From assembly GCF_001189845.1 (NCBI RefSeq), contig NZ_LFLZ01000008.1, forward strand, positions 1-64,000: 64,000 nucleotides of DNA. The letters run 5' to 3'. Numbering within the stretch: the first letter of the stretch is position 1; each line of letters starts with the position of its first letter. Under the pieces are notes generated by a model. That model searched no databases and was not told the origin of the DNA. It worked only from the letters and a program-made list of their open reading frames with translations. The translations under genes were made by a program, and so were the position numbers. This DNA comes from Bradyrhizobium tropiciagri (lineage in GTDB: Bacteria > Pseudomonadota > Alphaproteobacteria > Rhizobiales > Xanthobacteraceae). Shown in pieces: positions 47,189 to 57,156 of this stretch.

Positions 47189-47764
47189 ATGGCAGGTGAA
47201 CGCGAACGCGGCGGCCGCGAACGGAGCAGGGACCGCGAGGAACGGGATAGCGAGTTCGTCGACAAGCTGGTCCACATCAATCGCGTGGCGAAGGTCGTCA
47301 AGGGCGGCAAGCGCTTCGGCTTTGCGGCGCTGGTCGTGATCGGCGACCAGAAGGGCCGGGCCGGTTTCGGCCACGGCAAGGCGCGCGAAGTGCCCGAGGC
47401 GATCCGCAAGGCGACCGAGTCGGCGAAGCGCAACCTGACGCGCGTCGCGCTGCGCGAAGGCCGCACGCTGCATCACGACATCGCCGGCCGTCACGGTGCG
47501 GGCCGCGTCTACCTGCGTGCCGCTCCGGCGGGTACCGGCATCATCGCCGGCGGTCCGATGCGTGCGGTGTTCGAGACGCTCGGCGTCCAGGACGTCGTGG
47601 CGAAGTCGATCGGCTCATCGAATCCCTACAACATGGTTCGCGCCACCTTCGACGCGCTGAAGCATCAGGATTCGCCGCGCTCGGTGGCTGCGCGCCGCAA
47701 CATCAAGGTCTCCACCCTGCAGTCGCGCCGCGTCGGCGGCGACGCCGAAGTGGTGGCGGAATAA
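47189..47764 (+). CDS. rpsE: 30S ribosomal protein S5
   Basis: A 191-residue protein. An Arg/Glu-rich N-terminal extension is followed by the double-stranded-RNA-binding-like domain ([20 protein letters not shown]) and the [15 protein letters not shown] loop. The ATG at 47189 is chosen; a TTG four codons upstream (47177) is in frame but less likely. It takes part in decoding fidelity and mRNA unwinding. Confidence 0.97.
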   Translation: MAGERERGGRERSRDREERDSEFVDKLVHINRVAKVVKGGKRFGFAALVVIGDQKGRAGFGHGKAREVPEAIRKATESAKRNLTRVALREGRTLHHDIAGRHGAGRVYLRAAPAGTGIIAGGPMRAVFETLGVQDVVAKSIGSSNPYNMVRATFDALKHQDSPRSVAARRNIKVSTLQSRRVGGDAEVVAE

Positions 47765-47798
47765 CCCGCGCGACCAGCGCTTTCTGGAGTTCAAGACG

Positions 47799-47990
47799 AT
47801 GGCCAAGGCCAGCAAGACGATCAAGGTCGAGCAGACCGGCAGCGCAATCCGCCGCCATCACTCGCAGCGTTCGACGCTGATCGGCCTCAAGCTCAACAAG
47901 ATCGGCCGGGTTGCCGAGCTGCAGGACACTCCTGAAGTTCGCGGCATGATCAGCAAGGTTCAGCATCTCGTCCGCGTCGTCGGCGAGTAA
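47799..47990 (+). CDS. rpmD: 50S ribosomal protein L30
   Basis: A 63-residue small protein. [14 protein letters not shown] and the L30 signature with [20 protein letters not shown] (in part) are present. It lies between rpsE and rplO as in the classical spc operon. Confidence 0.97.
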   Translation: MAKASKTIKVEQTGSAIRRHHSQRSTLIGLKLNKIGRVAELQDTPEVRGMISKVQHLVRVVGE

Positions 47991-48011
47991 GCAGAGATAA
48001 GGAGAAGGGCG

Positions 48012-48497
48012 ATGAAGCTCAGCGATATCGCCGACAACGCCGGCTCGCGCAAGAAGCGCATGCGTGTCGGCCGTGGCATCGGTTCCGGCAAGGGCAAGAC
48101 CTCGGGCCGCGGCGGCAAGGGCCAGACCGCGCGTTCGGGCGTCCGCATCAAGGGTTTCGAAGGCGGCCAGATGCCGATGCATCGCCGTCTGCCGAAGCGC
48201 GGCTTCAACAACATCTTCCGGCTCAACTTCGCCGAGATCAATCTCGACCGTCTGCAGGAAGCGATCGACAACAAGCTGGTCAACGCCAGCGAGACCGTGA
48301 CCGTCGAGACGCTGGTCAAGGCCGGCGTGCTGCGCCGCGCCAAGGACGGCCTGCGGCTGCTCGGCCGCGGCGAGATCAAGACCAAGCTGACCATCGAAGC
48401 GCATGGCGCCTCCAAGTCGGCCATTGCCGCGGTCGAAAAGGCCGGCGGCTCGGTAAAGATCCTGGCCCCCGCCAAGGAAGAAGGCGAGGCGGCGTAA
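48012..48497 (+). CDS. rplO: 50S ribosomal protein L15
   Basis: A 161-residue late-assembly protein. The glycine/arginine-rich N-terminal extension ([20 protein letters not shown]) reaches into the 23S core, and [17 protein letters not shown] is conserved. AAGGAGAAGGGCG precedes the ATG. Confidence 0.98.
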   Translation: MKLSDIADNAGSRKKRMRVGRGIGSGKGKTSGRGGKGQTARSGVRIKGFEGGQMPMHRRLPKRGFNNIFRLNFAEINLDRLQEAIDNKLVNASETVTVETLVKAGVLRRAKDGLRLLGRGEIKTKLTIEAHGASKSAIAAVEKAGGSVKILAPAKEEGEAA

Positions 48498-48498
48498 C

Positions 48499-48540
48499 AT
48501 CTGCGTCATTGCCCGCGCGCGGCGCGGGCAATCCGCAGAT
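48499..48540. promoter_or_regulatory. Large hairpin between rplO and secY
   Basis: The inner stem ATTGCCCGCGC (48508-48518) pairs with GCGCGGGCAAT (48522-48532), and the outer stem ATCTGC (48499-48504) with GCAGAT (48535-48540). It starts 2 bases after the rplO stop, with no T-run. It may lower read-through into secY or protect the upstream mRNA. Confidence 0.6.
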
Positions 48541-48654
48541 CGAATGATGGACTTATCGAGGCCGAGCACCAGATAATGTCCGGTGTCTGCCGATTGCCCC
48601 GATAGAACGAGTTCTTGGGGCGTCGGCGAAGCGGGCTCCGGGAGAAAGCCGAAC

Positions 48655-49989
48655 ATGGTCTCAGCAGCCGAACAACTTGCCGCCAACCTCAATTTCGGAC
48701 AGCTGGCGAAAGCCGACGAGCTGAAGAAGCGCATCTGGTTCACCCTGGGTGCGCTGCTTGTTTATCGGCTGGGCACCTACATCCCGCTGCCCGGCATCGA
48801 TCCCAACATCTGGGAGCAGGTGTTCCGCAGCCAGTCCGGCGGCATCCTCGGCATGTTCAACATGTTCGCCGGCGGCGGCATCCACCGCATGGCGATCTTC
48901 GCGCTGAACATCATGCCGTACATCTCGGCATCGATCATCGTCCAACTGCTGACCACCGTGTCGCCGCAGCTCGAGGCGCTCAAGAAGGAAGGCGAGGCGG
49001 GCCGCAAGACGCTGAACCAGTACACCCGTTACCTGACGGTGATCCTGGCGCTGTTCCAGTCCTACGGCATCGCGATCGGCCTCGAAGGCGCCGGCAACGT
49101 CGTCAGCGACCCCGGCATGTTCTTCCGGATCTCGACCGCGATCACGCTGACCGGCGGCACCATGTTCCTGATGTGGCTCGGCGAGCAGATCACCTCGCGC
49201 GGCATCGGCAACGGTATCTCGCTGATCATCCTGTCCGGCATCGTCGCCGAACTGCCATCGGCGCTCGCCAACATGCTGGAACTCGGCCGCCAGGGCGCGA
49301 TGTCGACCGGCCTGATCCTGATCGTCATCGTGATGGCGGTCGCCGTGATCGCCTTCATCGTGTTCATGGAGCGCGCCCAGCGCCGGCTGCTGATCCAGTA
49401 TCCGAAGCGCCAGGTCGGCAACAAGATGTTCGAGGGCCAGTCCTCGCATCTGCCGCTCAAGCTCAACACCTCGGGCGTGATCCCGCCGATCTTCGCCTCG
49501 TCGCTGCTGCTGCTGCCGACCACGGTTGCGAACTTCAACGCCGGCAAGGGACCGGAGTGGTTCCAGTGGCTCACCACCCAGCTCAGCCACGGCCGTCCGC
49601 TGTTCCTGCTGCTCTATCTGGCGCTGATCGTGTTCTTCGCCTTCTTCTACACCGCGATCGTGTTCAACCCGACCGAGACCGCGGACAATCTGAAGAAGCA
49701 TGGCGGCTTCATCCCGGGCATCCGGCCCGGTGAGCGCACCGCGGAATATATCGACTACGTGCTGTCGCGCATCACGGTGCTGGGCGCGATCTATCTGGCA
49801 ATCGTCTGCCTGATTCCGGAAATTCTGATTTCCTATGCCTCGGTCCCGTTCTACTTTGGTGGCACCTCGCTTCTGATCGTCGTCAGCGTGACGATGGACA
49901 CGGTGTCGCAGGTGCAGGGCTATCTGCTCGCTCATCAGTATGAAGGGCTGATCAGGAAGTCCAAGCTCAGGGGAGGCCGCCGCCGCTGA
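48655..49989 (+). CDS. secY: Preprotein translocase subunit SecY
   Basis: A 444-residue channel protein with ten predicted membrane helices. Near the start, YRLGTYIPLPGID lies in the plug/TM1 region; loops contain ERAQRRLLIQYPKRQVG and GFIPGIRPGERTAEYID, the ribosome and SecA contacts. It is intact. The ATG at 48655 follows GGGAGAAAGCCGA. It lies 157 bases after rplO with a hairpin in the gap, and 71 bases before adk. Confidence 0.98.
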   Translation: MVSAAEQLAANLNFGQLAKADELKKRIWFTLGALLVYRLGTYIPLPGIDPNIWEQVFRSQSGGILGMFNMFAGGGIHRMAIFALNIMPYISASIIVQLLTTVSPQLEALKKEGEAGRKTLNQYTRYLTVILALFQSYGIAIGLEGAGNVVSDPGMFFRISTAITLTGGTMFLMWLGEQITSRGIGNGISLIILSGIVAELPSALANMLELGRQGAMSTGLILIVIVMAVAVIAFIVFMERAQRRLLIQYPKRQVGNKMFEGQSSHLPLKLNTSGVIPPIFASSLLLLPTTVANFNAGKGPEWFQWLTTQLSHGRPLFLLLYLALIVFFAFFYTAIVFNPTETADNLKKHGGFIPGIRPGERTAEYIDYVLSRITVLGAIYLAIVCLIPEILISYASVPFYFGGTSLLIVVSVTMDTVSQVQGYLLAHQYEGLIRKSKLRGGRRR

Positions 49990-50060
49990 TCGCGGCGCGG
50001 CTCCAAACTCAAAACACAGGTGTGCGGACGTCGCCCACCTAGCCGGGGGGCGAAACAGAT

Positions 50061-50951
50061 ATGAGATTGATCCTTTTGGGGCCGCCGGGCTCGGGCAAGG
50101 GAACCCAGGCGCAGCGGCTGGTGCACCGGCATGGCATCGTTCAGCTCTCGACCGGCGAGATGCTGCGCGCCGCGGTTGCCGCGGGCACCCCGGTCGGTCT
50201 GCAGGCCAAGGAGATCATGGCCAATGGCGGCCTGGTTCCCGACGAGGTCGTGGTGGGAATCATCGCCGACCGAATCGAGGAGCCCGATGCCAAGAAGGGC
50301 TTCATTCTCGACGGTTTCCCGCGCACCGTGCCGCAGGCCGAAGCGCTCGACGAACTGCTCAAGAAGAAGCACCTGAAGCTTGATGCCGTCGTTGAGCTGC
50401 GCGTCAACGAGAGCGCGCTGCTCGCCCGAGTCGAGAAGCGCGCCGAGGAAACCCGCGCGCGCGGCGAGGAAGTGCGCCTCGATGACACGCCGGAAGTGCT
50501 GACCAAGCGCCTGGCGCAGTACCGTTCCATGACGGAACCGCTGATTCACTATTATTCGGAGCGGCGGAAGCTCCTGACGGTCGATGGCATGATGACGATC
50601 GAGCACGTCACCCGCGAGATCAACCGGATCCTGACCGCGCTCGGCGCGCTGGAACCGAAGGAGCACGAGGAGCCCAAGCGGGCCGCCAGGAGCGCGTCGA
50701 AGGCCTCCAAGACGGCCAAGAAGACCGCACAGAAAGCGACCAGGAAGGCTGCCAAATCGGCCAAGAAAGCCGCCAAACCGGCCCGGAAGGCCACCAAGGG
50801 GGCCTCAAAGGCGGTCTCCAACGCCAGGGGGACGAAGAAAGCCGCCAAGAAGGCTGGAAAGAAGGCCGCCAGCGCTGCGAATGCCCGGAAGGGGGTAAAA
50901 GCGCCCAAAAAGGCCGCAAAAAAGCTCACGAAAAAGCGAGCTAAACGCTAG
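50061..50951 (+). CDS. adk: Adenylate kinase with a histone-H1-like Lys/Ala-rich C-terminal tail
   Basis: 296 residues. The first 200 or so are a complete short-LID adenylate kinase. The P-loop is [19 protein letters not shown] and the lid region [14 protein letters not shown] follow, and there are no zinc cysteines. It interconverts ATP + AMP and 2 ADP. From about residue 205 to the end lies a repetitive tail of [13 protein letters not shown] units, about 40% Lys plus Arg. It resembles bacterial H1-like DNA-binding tails. The frame is continuous and codon use looks native, so it is not a frameshift artefact. The tail could bind nucleic acid or the ribosome; that is inference. rpsM follows after 190 bases. 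Confidence 0.94.
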   Translation: MRLILLGPPGSGKGTQAQRLVHRHGIVQLSTGEMLRAAVAAGTPVGLQAKEIMANGGLVPDEVVVGIIADRIEEPDAKKGFILDGFPRTVPQAEALDELLKKKHLKLDAVVELRVNESALLARVEKRAEETRARGEEVRLDDTPEVLTKRLAQYRSMTEPLIHYYSERRKLLTVDGMMTIEHVTREINRILTALGALEPKEHEEPKRAARSASKASKTAKKTAQKATRKAAKSAKKAAKPARKATKGASKAVSNARGTKKAAKKAGKKAASAANARKGVKAPKKAAKKLTKKRAKR

Positions 50952-51141
50952 GAGCGGTTGACGAAACCGACATGAATCCTTTAATAAGCCCCGCATCCAA
51001 GTTGGATAGTTTTATGACGATGCCGGGCCCCAAAGGACACGAGGGGTGGGCGTCGTGTTCGCGTTTGTGGACACAAGCCCGCAAGTAGCAAGAACTTGAG
51101 AAGCCCGTATCCGTGATGGAGCGGCGACAGGAGAGAAGTCC

Positions 51142-51510
51142 GTGGCCCGTATTGCCGGCGTCAACATTCCGACCAACAAGCGCGTCCTGATCGCGCTTCA
51201 GTACATCCATGGTATCGGCCAGAAGAACGCTGCCGACATCATCGAGAAGGTGAAGATCCCGGTGGATCGTCGCGTCAACCAGTTGACCGACCAGGAGGTC
51301 CTCCAGATCCGCGAAGTCATCGACCGCGACTATCTGGTCGAGGGCGACCTCCGTCGCGAGGTCGGGATCAACATCAAGCGGCTGATGGACCTCGGCTGCT
51401 ATCGCGGCCTGCGTCATCGCCGCGGTCTGCCGGTGCGCGGCCAGCGCACCCACACCAATGCGCGCACGCGCAAGGGGCCGGCCAAGGCGATCGCCGGCAA
51501 GAAGAAGTAA
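51142..51510 (+). CDS. rpsM: 30S ribosomal protein S13
   Basis: A 122-residue head protein forming intersubunit bridges. [14 protein letters not shown] at the start and [19 protein letters not shown] in the tail contact P-site tRNA. The start is GTG at 51142, with ACAGGAGAGAAG upstream. It opens the alpha part of the cluster; rpmJ and infA are not present beside it. Confidence 0.98.
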   Translation: MARIAGVNIPTNKRVLIALQYIHGIGQKNAADIIEKVKIPVDRRVNQLTDQEVLQIREVIDRDYLVEGDLRREVGINIKRLMDLGCYRGLRHRRGLPVRGQRTHTNARTRKGPAKAIAGKKK

Positions 51511-51513
51511 GTT

Positions 51514-51563
51514 TGGCGAATTGCAGGTGGGGGGTAGCGAATCGAAATTCGCTACTCGCCATT
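51514..51563. repeat. Dispersed palindrome, TTCGCTACTCGCCA family, copy 2 (rpsM-rpsK)
   Basis: TAGCGAAT (51535-51542) and ATTCGCTA (51547-51554) form a hairpin with a CGAA loop. TTCGCTACTCGCCA (51548-51561) is identical to 38930-38943 in the tuf-rpsJ gap. An outer TGGCGA/TCGCCA pairing is possible. Confidence 0.8.
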
Positions 51564-51624
51564 TGCGTTTTGAGGTGTAGCCGCTGGCACTACGGCGGCG
51601 TTGAGATCACAGGAAAGGTTTGAA

Positions 51625-52014
51625 ATGGGCAAGGAAGCCACCCGCGTACGCCGCCGCGAACGCAAGAACATCGCCTCCGGCATCGCGCACGTGAATTCGT
51701 CGTTCAACAACACGACCATCACCATCACCGACGCGCAGGGCAACACCATCGCCTGGTCGTCGGCCGGCACGATGGGTTTCAAGGGCTCGCGCAAGTCGAC
51801 CCCCTATGCCGCGCAGGTCGCGGCTGAAGACGTCTCCAAGAAGGCGCAGGAACACGGCATGCGCACGCTGGAGGTTGAAGTGGCCGGCCCGGGTTCGGGC
51901 CGTGAGTCGGCGCTTCGTGCGCTGCAGGCTGCGGGCTTCACCGTCACCTCGATCCGCGACGTGACCACGATCCCGCACAATGGCTGCCGTCCGCGCAAGC
52001 GTCGGCGCGTTTGA
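51625..52014 (+). CDS. rpsK: 30S ribosomal protein S11
   Basis: A 129-residue platform protein near the Shine-Dalgarno/anti-Shine-Dalgarno helix. [22 protein letters not shown] (in part) and the end [16 protein letters not shown] are conserved. The ATG at 51625 gives the normal length and follows AGGAAAGGTTTGAA. Confidence 0.98.
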   Translation: MGKEATRVRRRERKNIASGIAHVNSSFNNTTITITDAQGNTIAWSSAGTMGFKGSRKSTPYAAQVAAEDVSKKAQEHGMRTLEVEVAGPGSGRESALRALQAAGFTVTSIRDVTTIPHNGCRPRKRRRV

Positions 52015-52143
52015 TCTGTAAGTCGCGGGCGGCATCTCGCCGCCCTGCGATGGTTTTTGGAATTGACCGCGCGGACTGATCCGCGATCTCCAACGCCAGG
52101 TTTGGCCATTCGATTGGCCCGATGACCGGCAAAGGGTGAAACA

Positions 52144-53163
52144 GTGACGATCCAGAAAAATTGGCAAGAACTCATTCGACCGAACAAGCTGCAGGTGACG
52201 CCGGGCTCGGACGCGAGCCGGTTCGCCACCGTGGTCGCCGAGCCGCTTGAGCGCGGCTTCGGCCAGACGCTCGGCAACGCGCTGCGCCGCATCCTGCTGT
52301 CCTCGCTGCAGGGCGCGGCGGTGCAGTCGGTGCACATCGACGGCGTGCTGCACGAGTTCTCCTCGATCGCCGGTGTCCGTGAAGACGTCACCGACATCGT
52401 CCTCAACATCAAGGACATCTCGATCAAGATGCAGGGCGAAGGCCCGAAGCGCATGGTCGTGAAGAAGCAGGGCCCGGGCGCCGTCACCGCCGGCGACATC
52501 CAGACCGTCGGCGACGTCACCGTGCTCAACCCCGACCTGCAGCTCTGCACGCTGGACGACGGCGCCGAGATCCGCATGGAGTTCACGGTCACGACCGGCA
52601 AGGGCTATGTCGCCGCCGAGCGCAACCGTCCCGAGGACGCCCCGATCGGCCTGATCCCGGTCGACAGCCTGTTCTCGCCGGTCCGCAAGGTCTCCTACAA
52701 GGTCGAGAACACCCGTGAGGGCCAGATCCTCGACTACGACAAGCTGACCATGACGATCGAGACCAACGGCGCGATCACGCCGGAGGACGCGGTGGCCTAC
52801 GCCGCGCGCATCCTGCAGGATCAGCTCAACGTGTTCGTCAACTTCGAAGAGCCGCGCAAGGAAGTCACGCAGGAGATCATCCCCGATCTCGCGTTCAACC
52901 CGGCGTTCCTCAAGAAGGTCGACGAGCTCGAGCTGTCGGTGCGTTCGGCAAACTGCCTGAAGAACGACAACATCGTCTACATCGGCGACCTCGTGCAGAA
53001 GTCGGAAGCGGAAATGCTCCGCACCCCGAACTTCGGCCGCAAGTCGCTGAACGAGATCAAGGAAGTGCTGGCCCAGATGGGTCTGCATCTCGGCATGGAA
53101 GTGCCGGGCTGGCCGCCGGAGAACATCGACGAGCTCGCCAAGCGCTTCGAGGATCACTACTGA
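52144..53163 (+). CDS. rpoA: RNA polymerase alpha subunit
   Basis: 339 residues. The N-terminal dimer domain contains [25 protein letters not shown] (in part). The C-terminal domain (about 255-339), which binds UP elements and activators, contains [16 protein letters not shown] and [14 protein letters not shown]. The start is GTG at 52144, chosen from [11 protein letters not shown], the family's usual N-terminus. rplQ follows after 162 bases, which contain a palindrome. Confidence 0.98.
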   Translation: MTIQKNWQELIRPNKLQVTPGSDASRFATVVAEPLERGFGQTLGNALRRILLSSLQGAAVQSVHIDGVLHEFSSIAGVREDVTDIVLNIKDISIKMQGEGPKRMVVKKQGPGAVTAGDIQTVGDVTVLNPDLQLCTLDDGAEIRMEFTVTTGKGYVAAERNRPEDAPIGLIPVDSLFSPVRKVSYKVENTREGQILDYDKLTMTIETNGAITPEDAVAYAARILQDQLNVFVNFEEPRKEVTQEIIPDLAFNPAFLKKVDELELSVRSANCLKNDNIVYIGDLVQKSEAEMLRTPNFGRKSLNEIKEVLAQMGLHLGMEVPGWPPENIDELAKRFEDHY

Positions 53164-53168
53164 TCCAC

Positions 53169-53217
53169 AGCATGATCCCGGAAAAGTGCGAAGCGGTTTT
53201 CCGATCAGGATCATGCT
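53169..53217. repeat. Dispersed palindrome, AGCATGATCC family (rpoA-rplQ)
   Basis: The outer arms are AGCATGATCC (53169-53178) and GGATCATGCT (53208-53217); the inner arms are CGGAAAA (53180-53186) and TTTTCCG. It begins 5 bases after the rpoA stop codon. I recall similar elements as common in bradyrhizobial genomes. Confidence 0.8.
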
Positions 53218-53325
53218 CAAACAAGACAGCGAAAGCGCGACGTCGCGCTTTTGCGGGCGAACGCAGGATGCCCACCTGCACTTGTCGCTGAACCACCGCG
53301 ACAGAATTGAAGAAGGAAGAAGTCA

Positions 53326-53742
53326 ATGCGTCACGGCAAGGTTCATCGGAAGCTCAACCGCACCGCCGAGCACCGGCGTGCGATGTTCGCCAACATGGCG
53401 GCCGCGCTGATCAAGCACGAGCAGATCGTCACCACGCTGCCGAAGGCCAAGGAGCTGCGGCCGATCGTCGAGAAGCTCGTCACCCTCGGCAAGAAGGGCG
53501 GCCTCGCCCTGCGCCGCCAGGCGATCTCCGAGCTGCGCGACCAGGATCAGGTCAAGAAGCTGTTCGACACGCTGGCGACCCGCTACAAGGACCGCCAGGG
53601 CGGCTACACCCGCATCATCAAGGCCGGCTTCCGCTACGGCGACAACGCGGCGATGGCCGTGATCGAGTTCGTCGACCGCGACGTCGACGCCAAGGGCCAG
53701 GACTCCGGTCCCGCCCAGGGCAACGAAGCCGAGGCGGCGTAA
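53326..53742 (+). CDS. rplQ: 50S ribosomal protein L17
   Basis: A 138-residue tunnel-exit protein. [33 protein letters not shown] (in part) is the conserved N-terminus, and an acidic/Ala tail follows. It is the last gene of the ribosomal block; a strong terminator follows. Confidence 0.98.
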   Translation: MRHGKVHRKLNRTAEHRRAMFANMAAALIKHEQIVTTLPKAKELRPIVEKLVTLGKKGGLALRRQAISELRDQDQVKKLFDTLATRYKDRQGGYTRIIKAGFRYGDNAAMAVIEFVDRDVDAKGQDSGPAQGNEAEAA

Positions 53743-53765
53743 GCCGCTCTTGAGCCAGGGTTTTG

Positions 53766-53793
53766 AAAAACGGCGCCTTCGGGCGCCGTTTTT
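53766..53793 (+). terminator. Rho-independent terminator of the ribosomal protein cluster
   Basis: AAAAACGGCGCC (53766-53777), a TTCG tetraloop, and GGCGCCGTTTTT (53782-53793) form a perfect 12-bp stem ending in Ts, 23 bases after the rplQ stop. Confidence 0.92.
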
Positions 53794-53835
53794 GTTTGCG
53801 CCAGGAACGGCATCCAGTGCGCACCGCTCCATCCA

Positions 53836-53949
53836 CGTCATTGCGAGCGAAGCGAAGCAATCCATGCGCCGCAAGCGGAGTCATGGATTGCTTCGTCGCT
53901 TCAGCGCAAAATTGCTTTGCAATTTTGTCGCGAGCTTCTCGCAATGACG
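53836..53949. repeat. Dispersed palindrome, CGTCATTGCGAGCGAAGC family, copy 1
   Basis: The ends are CGTCATTGCGAG (from 53836) and CTCGCAATGACG (to 53949). The inner pair GAAGCAATCCAT / ATGGATTGCTTC forms a long hairpin. An extra stem AAAATTGC-ttt-GCAATTTT is inserted on the right. A shorter relative is at 60113-60202. It lies between the rplQ terminator and the convergent chemoreceptor gene. Confidence 0.85.
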
Positions 53950-53960
53950 GTGGAATAGAA

Positions 53961-55955
53961 TCATCCGGCGCGAATCGTCGCGATGAAATTGTCGAGCTCC
54001 TGCCGCAAGCGGACGTTGCCGTCCGACAACAGCCGCGAGGAGCTCAGCACCTGGGACGAAGCTGTGCCGGTCCTGGAGGCGCCGCTGGCGACCTGTCCGA
54101 TGCTGACGGCCACCTGCGAGGTTCGCTCCGAGGCGATCTGAACGCTCTCCGCGATGCTCCGCGTCGCGCTGCCTTGTGCATCGATGGCGCCAGCCACATC
54201 GGAGGCGATCTGCGCGATCCGCTGGATGATGCCGGCGATATCGCTGATCGCACCGGCGGACTCCCGCGTTGCCGCCTGGATATCCGCGATCTGCGCGCGG
54301 ATGTCCTCGGTGGCCTCGGCGGTCTGCCTGGCGAGCGTCTTGACCTCCTGCGCGACCACGGCGAAGCCCGAGCCTGCGTTCCCGGCCCGCGCGGCCTCGA
54401 TCGTCGCGTTGAGCGCGAGCAAATTGGTCTGCCGCGCGATCGCGGCGATCAGCTGCACCACGTTGCCGATGCGGTCTGCGGCGGATGCCAGCTGGGCCAT
54501 CCGTGTGTCGGTCTGCTGCGCCTGCGCGACCGCGTCGCTGGCGAAGCTGGCCGACTCGCTGACCTGGCGGCCGATCTCGGAAGCCGATGCGATCATCTGT
54601 TCGGTCGCCGCCGCAACCCGCCTGACATTGTCGGAGGCCTCCTCGGAGGCGGCCGCGACATTGGCGGACAGGTCCTGGGTGTGATGGGCGGTGTCGCTCA
54701 GATCGCGCGCCGACGCCGCAAGCTCCTCGGAGGCCGCCGACACCGTCGCGATGACGTTGCCGGCGCTGGCCTCGAACGCCGCCGCGAGCCGCGCCAGTTC
54801 AGCCCTGTGCCGACCCGCGGCGCGGCGGTCTTCCTCGAGCCGGGCATCGAGCTCAGCGCGCGCCTTGTCCTGTGCCCTGGTCTTGAAGCTCTCGACCGCC
54901 CGCGCCATTCCGCCGATCTCGTCGCTGCGATCGAGGCCGGGCAGCACGACGTCGAACTGTCCTTCGGCGAGTTGCCGCATCGCCGCGCTCATCCGGCTGA
55001 TCAGGCCCGCGACCCGCCGGCCGAACAGGATCGCAAACAGCGTCAGAACGAACGCAACGATCCCGATCAGCCAGCTGAACGACTGCCTGAACGCGTCGGC
55101 CTTGCGCTGCGCGAGCTCAGCGCGGACATTGACGGCGTTCGCGACCTTGACCAGCACCGGGCGGGTGCGGTCGAAGATCTGGCTGAGGTCGTCGAGCTGA
55201 TCGTCGAGCGTCTGGCGCGAGACCAGGAAGCCGGCGAAGGCAAGCTTGTAGGCGCGGGCGAGACCGAGCGTTTCGGTCTTCACTTCATTGGGGAGGGCGG
55301 ACGCCGCCAGCGCGGTCTCGAACTCGTCCTCGCGCGCGTTGAGCTGGTCGCCGAAGCGCTCTTCGCCGCTCAGCGCAAAATCCTTCTCAAGGCGGCGCAT
55401 CGTCAGCAGCAGGACGGTGAGGCGCGGCTGATCGATCTGTCCGACCTTGGCTTCGAATTGCTGGACCGCGCTGCGCAGCTTGCCCTGCAAGCCGTCATTC
55501 GGGTTCATGCCGAGGACGCGCTGGGCGCCGACGATGTTCTGGAACCGCGTCGCGTAGAGATTGATACCGCTGCGCAGCGAGGCAACCTGCCGGATCGGAT
55601 CTCCTTCCGGCGCGGCCATCGCGAAGGCTTCGAGCCTGTCGAGCAGGGCGATCTCGTCGGCAACGCGCGCGGCGAGCTGCTTCGCCAGGCCCTCATCGCG
55701 CGACTTCAGGAAGCGCGCCGCGATCTGCTGCGCCTCCAGGAAACCATCCGAGAGCTCGGACAGCTGTGCCCTGAACCGCATGTTGTCGTCCGACTCGCGC
55801 TGAACATTGGCGGCGTAGTCGAGGCCGCCGAGGCAGGTGACGCTGATGATGGCGACGCCGCCAATCCCGAGCATCGCGATCTGGCTCTTGAGGCTGGGAC
55901 GAAATCGCTTCAGGACATCAGCGGCGAACGGCTTGATCCTGGACACAACGAACAT
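53961..55955 (-). CDS. Methyl-accepting chemotaxis protein
   Basis: 664 residues. One N-terminal membrane helix ([19 protein letters not shown]) precedes a helical periplasmic sensor of about 290 residues. A second helix ([17 protein letters not shown]), a HAMP domain and a coiled-coil signalling domain follow. The hairpin tip is [20 protein letters not shown]. No C-terminal CheR/CheB-binding pentapeptide is seen. The ATG opposite 55953-55955 is preferred because AGGA lies 9 bases upstream; an ATG three codons earlier lacks spacing. No che genes are nearby. The ligand is unknown. Confidence 0.92.
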   Translation of the reverse strand: MFVVSRIKPFAADVLKRFRPSLKSQIAMLGIGGVAIISVTCLGGLDYAANVQRESDDNMRFRAQLSELSDGFLEAQQIAARFLKSRDEGLAKQLAARVADEIALLDRLEAFAMAAPEGDPIRQVASLRSGINLYATRFQNIVGAQRVLGMNPNDGLQGKLRSAVQQFEAKVGQIDQPRLTVLLLTMRRLEKDFALSGEERFGDQLNAREDEFETALAASALPNEVKTETLGLARAYKLAFAGFLVSRQTLDDQLDDLSQIFDRTRPVLVKVANAVNVRAELAQRKADAFRQSFSWLIGIVAFVLTLFAILFGRRVAGLISRMSAAMRQLAEGQFDVVLPGLDRSDEIGGMARAVESFKTRAQDKARAELDARLEEDRRAAGRHRAELARLAAAFEASAGNVIATVSAASEELAASARDLSDTAHHTQDLSANVAAASEEASDNVRRVAAATEQMIASASEIGRQVSESASFASDAVAQAQQTDTRMAQLASAADRIGNVVQLIAAIARQTNLLALNATIEAARAGNAGSGFAVVAQEVKTLARQTAEATEDIRAQIADIQAATRESAGAISDIAGIIQRIAQIASDVAGAIDAQGSATRSIAESVQIASERTSQVAVSIGQVASGASRTGTASSQVLSSSRLLSDGNVRLRQELDNFIATIRAG

Positions 55956-56352
55956 CTGATGCATTCCTGTCAGTCGCGGAGCTCCGGACGTCGTTGTTGA
56001 AGAGAAGGTCGCGTCCGGTTGCCAACACAACAGCTCGCGCTGTTTGCGGCGACGCTTAGCGGCGGCGAATTGACAATGTGTGAAAGCGTTCGGCGCGCAC
56101 GCGATGTTTCATATGAAGATTGGATGAAGGTCGCAGTGACGATGCATCAACCAAGATTCGCGCGTGGTCACTCGCGACGAAAATGAGTATCGTGCCTCAC
56201 GCACGTCATCCGCGCGACATGCTTGCGGTCGGCAGTCGGCGGTGCTGAGATGCCGCTCCGCATTTACGCGAATTTGCGCATGCCTGCCTGACCCCCGGTT
56301 GCATCCGCGTGCGCGCATCCAATATGCCTGACAGGCAGACAGGAGACCTCTC
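55956..56352. other. Divergent intergenic region, chemoreceptor/SDR
   Basis: About 400 bases with no supported gene. TGCCTGaCAGGCA at 56325-56337 is a perfect palindrome lying 15 bases before the SDR start codon and is a candidate operator. TTGACA at 56070 lacks a convincing -10 at 17 bases. Confidence 0.45.
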
Positions 56353-57147
56353 ATGAAAATCGACCTTTCCGGAAAGACTGCGCTGGTGACCGGCTCGACC
56401 GCGGGTATCGGCAACGCCATCGCCAGGGGGTTGGCGGCAACCGGCGCCGAGGTCGTGGTCAATGGCCGCGGTCAGGCCAAGGTCGATGCCGCGGTCGCCG
56501 CGATCGAGCAGGCGGTGCCGGGTGCGAAGCTGCGCGGCATCGCGGCCGACGTCTCGACCGCGGCCGGTTGCAAGGCGCTGCTTGCGGCGCTGCCCGAGGT
56601 CGACATCCTCGTCAACAATGCCGGGATCTTTGAGCCGAAGGGCTTCTTCGAGATTCCCGATGAGGACTGGAGCCGCTTCTTCGAGGTCAACGTGATGTCG
56701 GGCGTGCGGCTGTCGCGCGGCTACATGCAGGGCATGCTGAAGCGCAACTGGGGCCGCATCGTCTTCATCTCCTCGGAGTCCGGCCTCAACATCCCGACCG
56801 AGATGATCCACTACGGCATGACCAAGACCGCGCAGCTTGCGATCGCGCGCGGGCTCGCGGAGCTGACCCGCGGCACCGCCGTCACCGTCAATTCCGTGCT
56901 GCCCGGACCGACGATGTCAGAAGGCGTCGAGACCTTCGTCAAGGATCTCGCCAAGCAGAACGGCCAGTCGGTCGAGGAGGCGGCCGCCAACTTCGTCAAG
57001 CAGCACCGCCCGACCTCGCTGCTGCAGCGCTTTGCCAGCACCGAGGAGATCGCCAACCTCGTGGTCTATGCCTGCTCGAAGCAGGCGTCGGCGACCAATG
57101 GCGCCGCGCTGCGCGCCGAGGGCGGCATCGTCAACACGATCGCGTGA
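56353..57147 (+). CDS. SDR-family oxidoreductase
   Basis: A 264-residue short-chain dehydrogenase: TGSTAGIG (residues 12-19), NNAG, SSES for the catalytic Ser region, and YGMTK. An insertion after the PGPTMSEGVETFV loop contains a helical KDLAKQNGQSVEEAAANFV segment, seen in a subgroup of uncharacterised SDRs. CAGGAGACCTCTC precedes the ATG. It is followed after 9 bases by a DUF1330 gene, so the two are probably one operon. Confidence 0.9.
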   Translation: MKIDLSGKTALVTGSTAGIGNAIARGLAATGAEVVVNGRGQAKVDAAVAAIEQAVPGAKLRGIAADVSTAAGCKALLAALPEVDILVNNAGIFEPKGFFEIPDEDWSRFFEVNVMSGVRLSRGYMQGMLKRNWGRIVFISSESGLNIPTEMIHYGMTKTAQLAIARGLAELTRGTAVTVNSVLPGPTMSEGVETFVKDLAKQNGQSVEEAAANFVKQHRPTSLLQRFASTEEIANLVVYACSKQASATNGAALRAEGGIVNTIA

Positions 57148-57156
57148 GACGCAGCC

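Noticed and set aside
53763..56000. 745-codon open frame antisense to the chemoreceptor gene
   Set aside because: The minus strand encodes a complete chemoreceptor with HAMP and signalling motifs; the plus frame has none.
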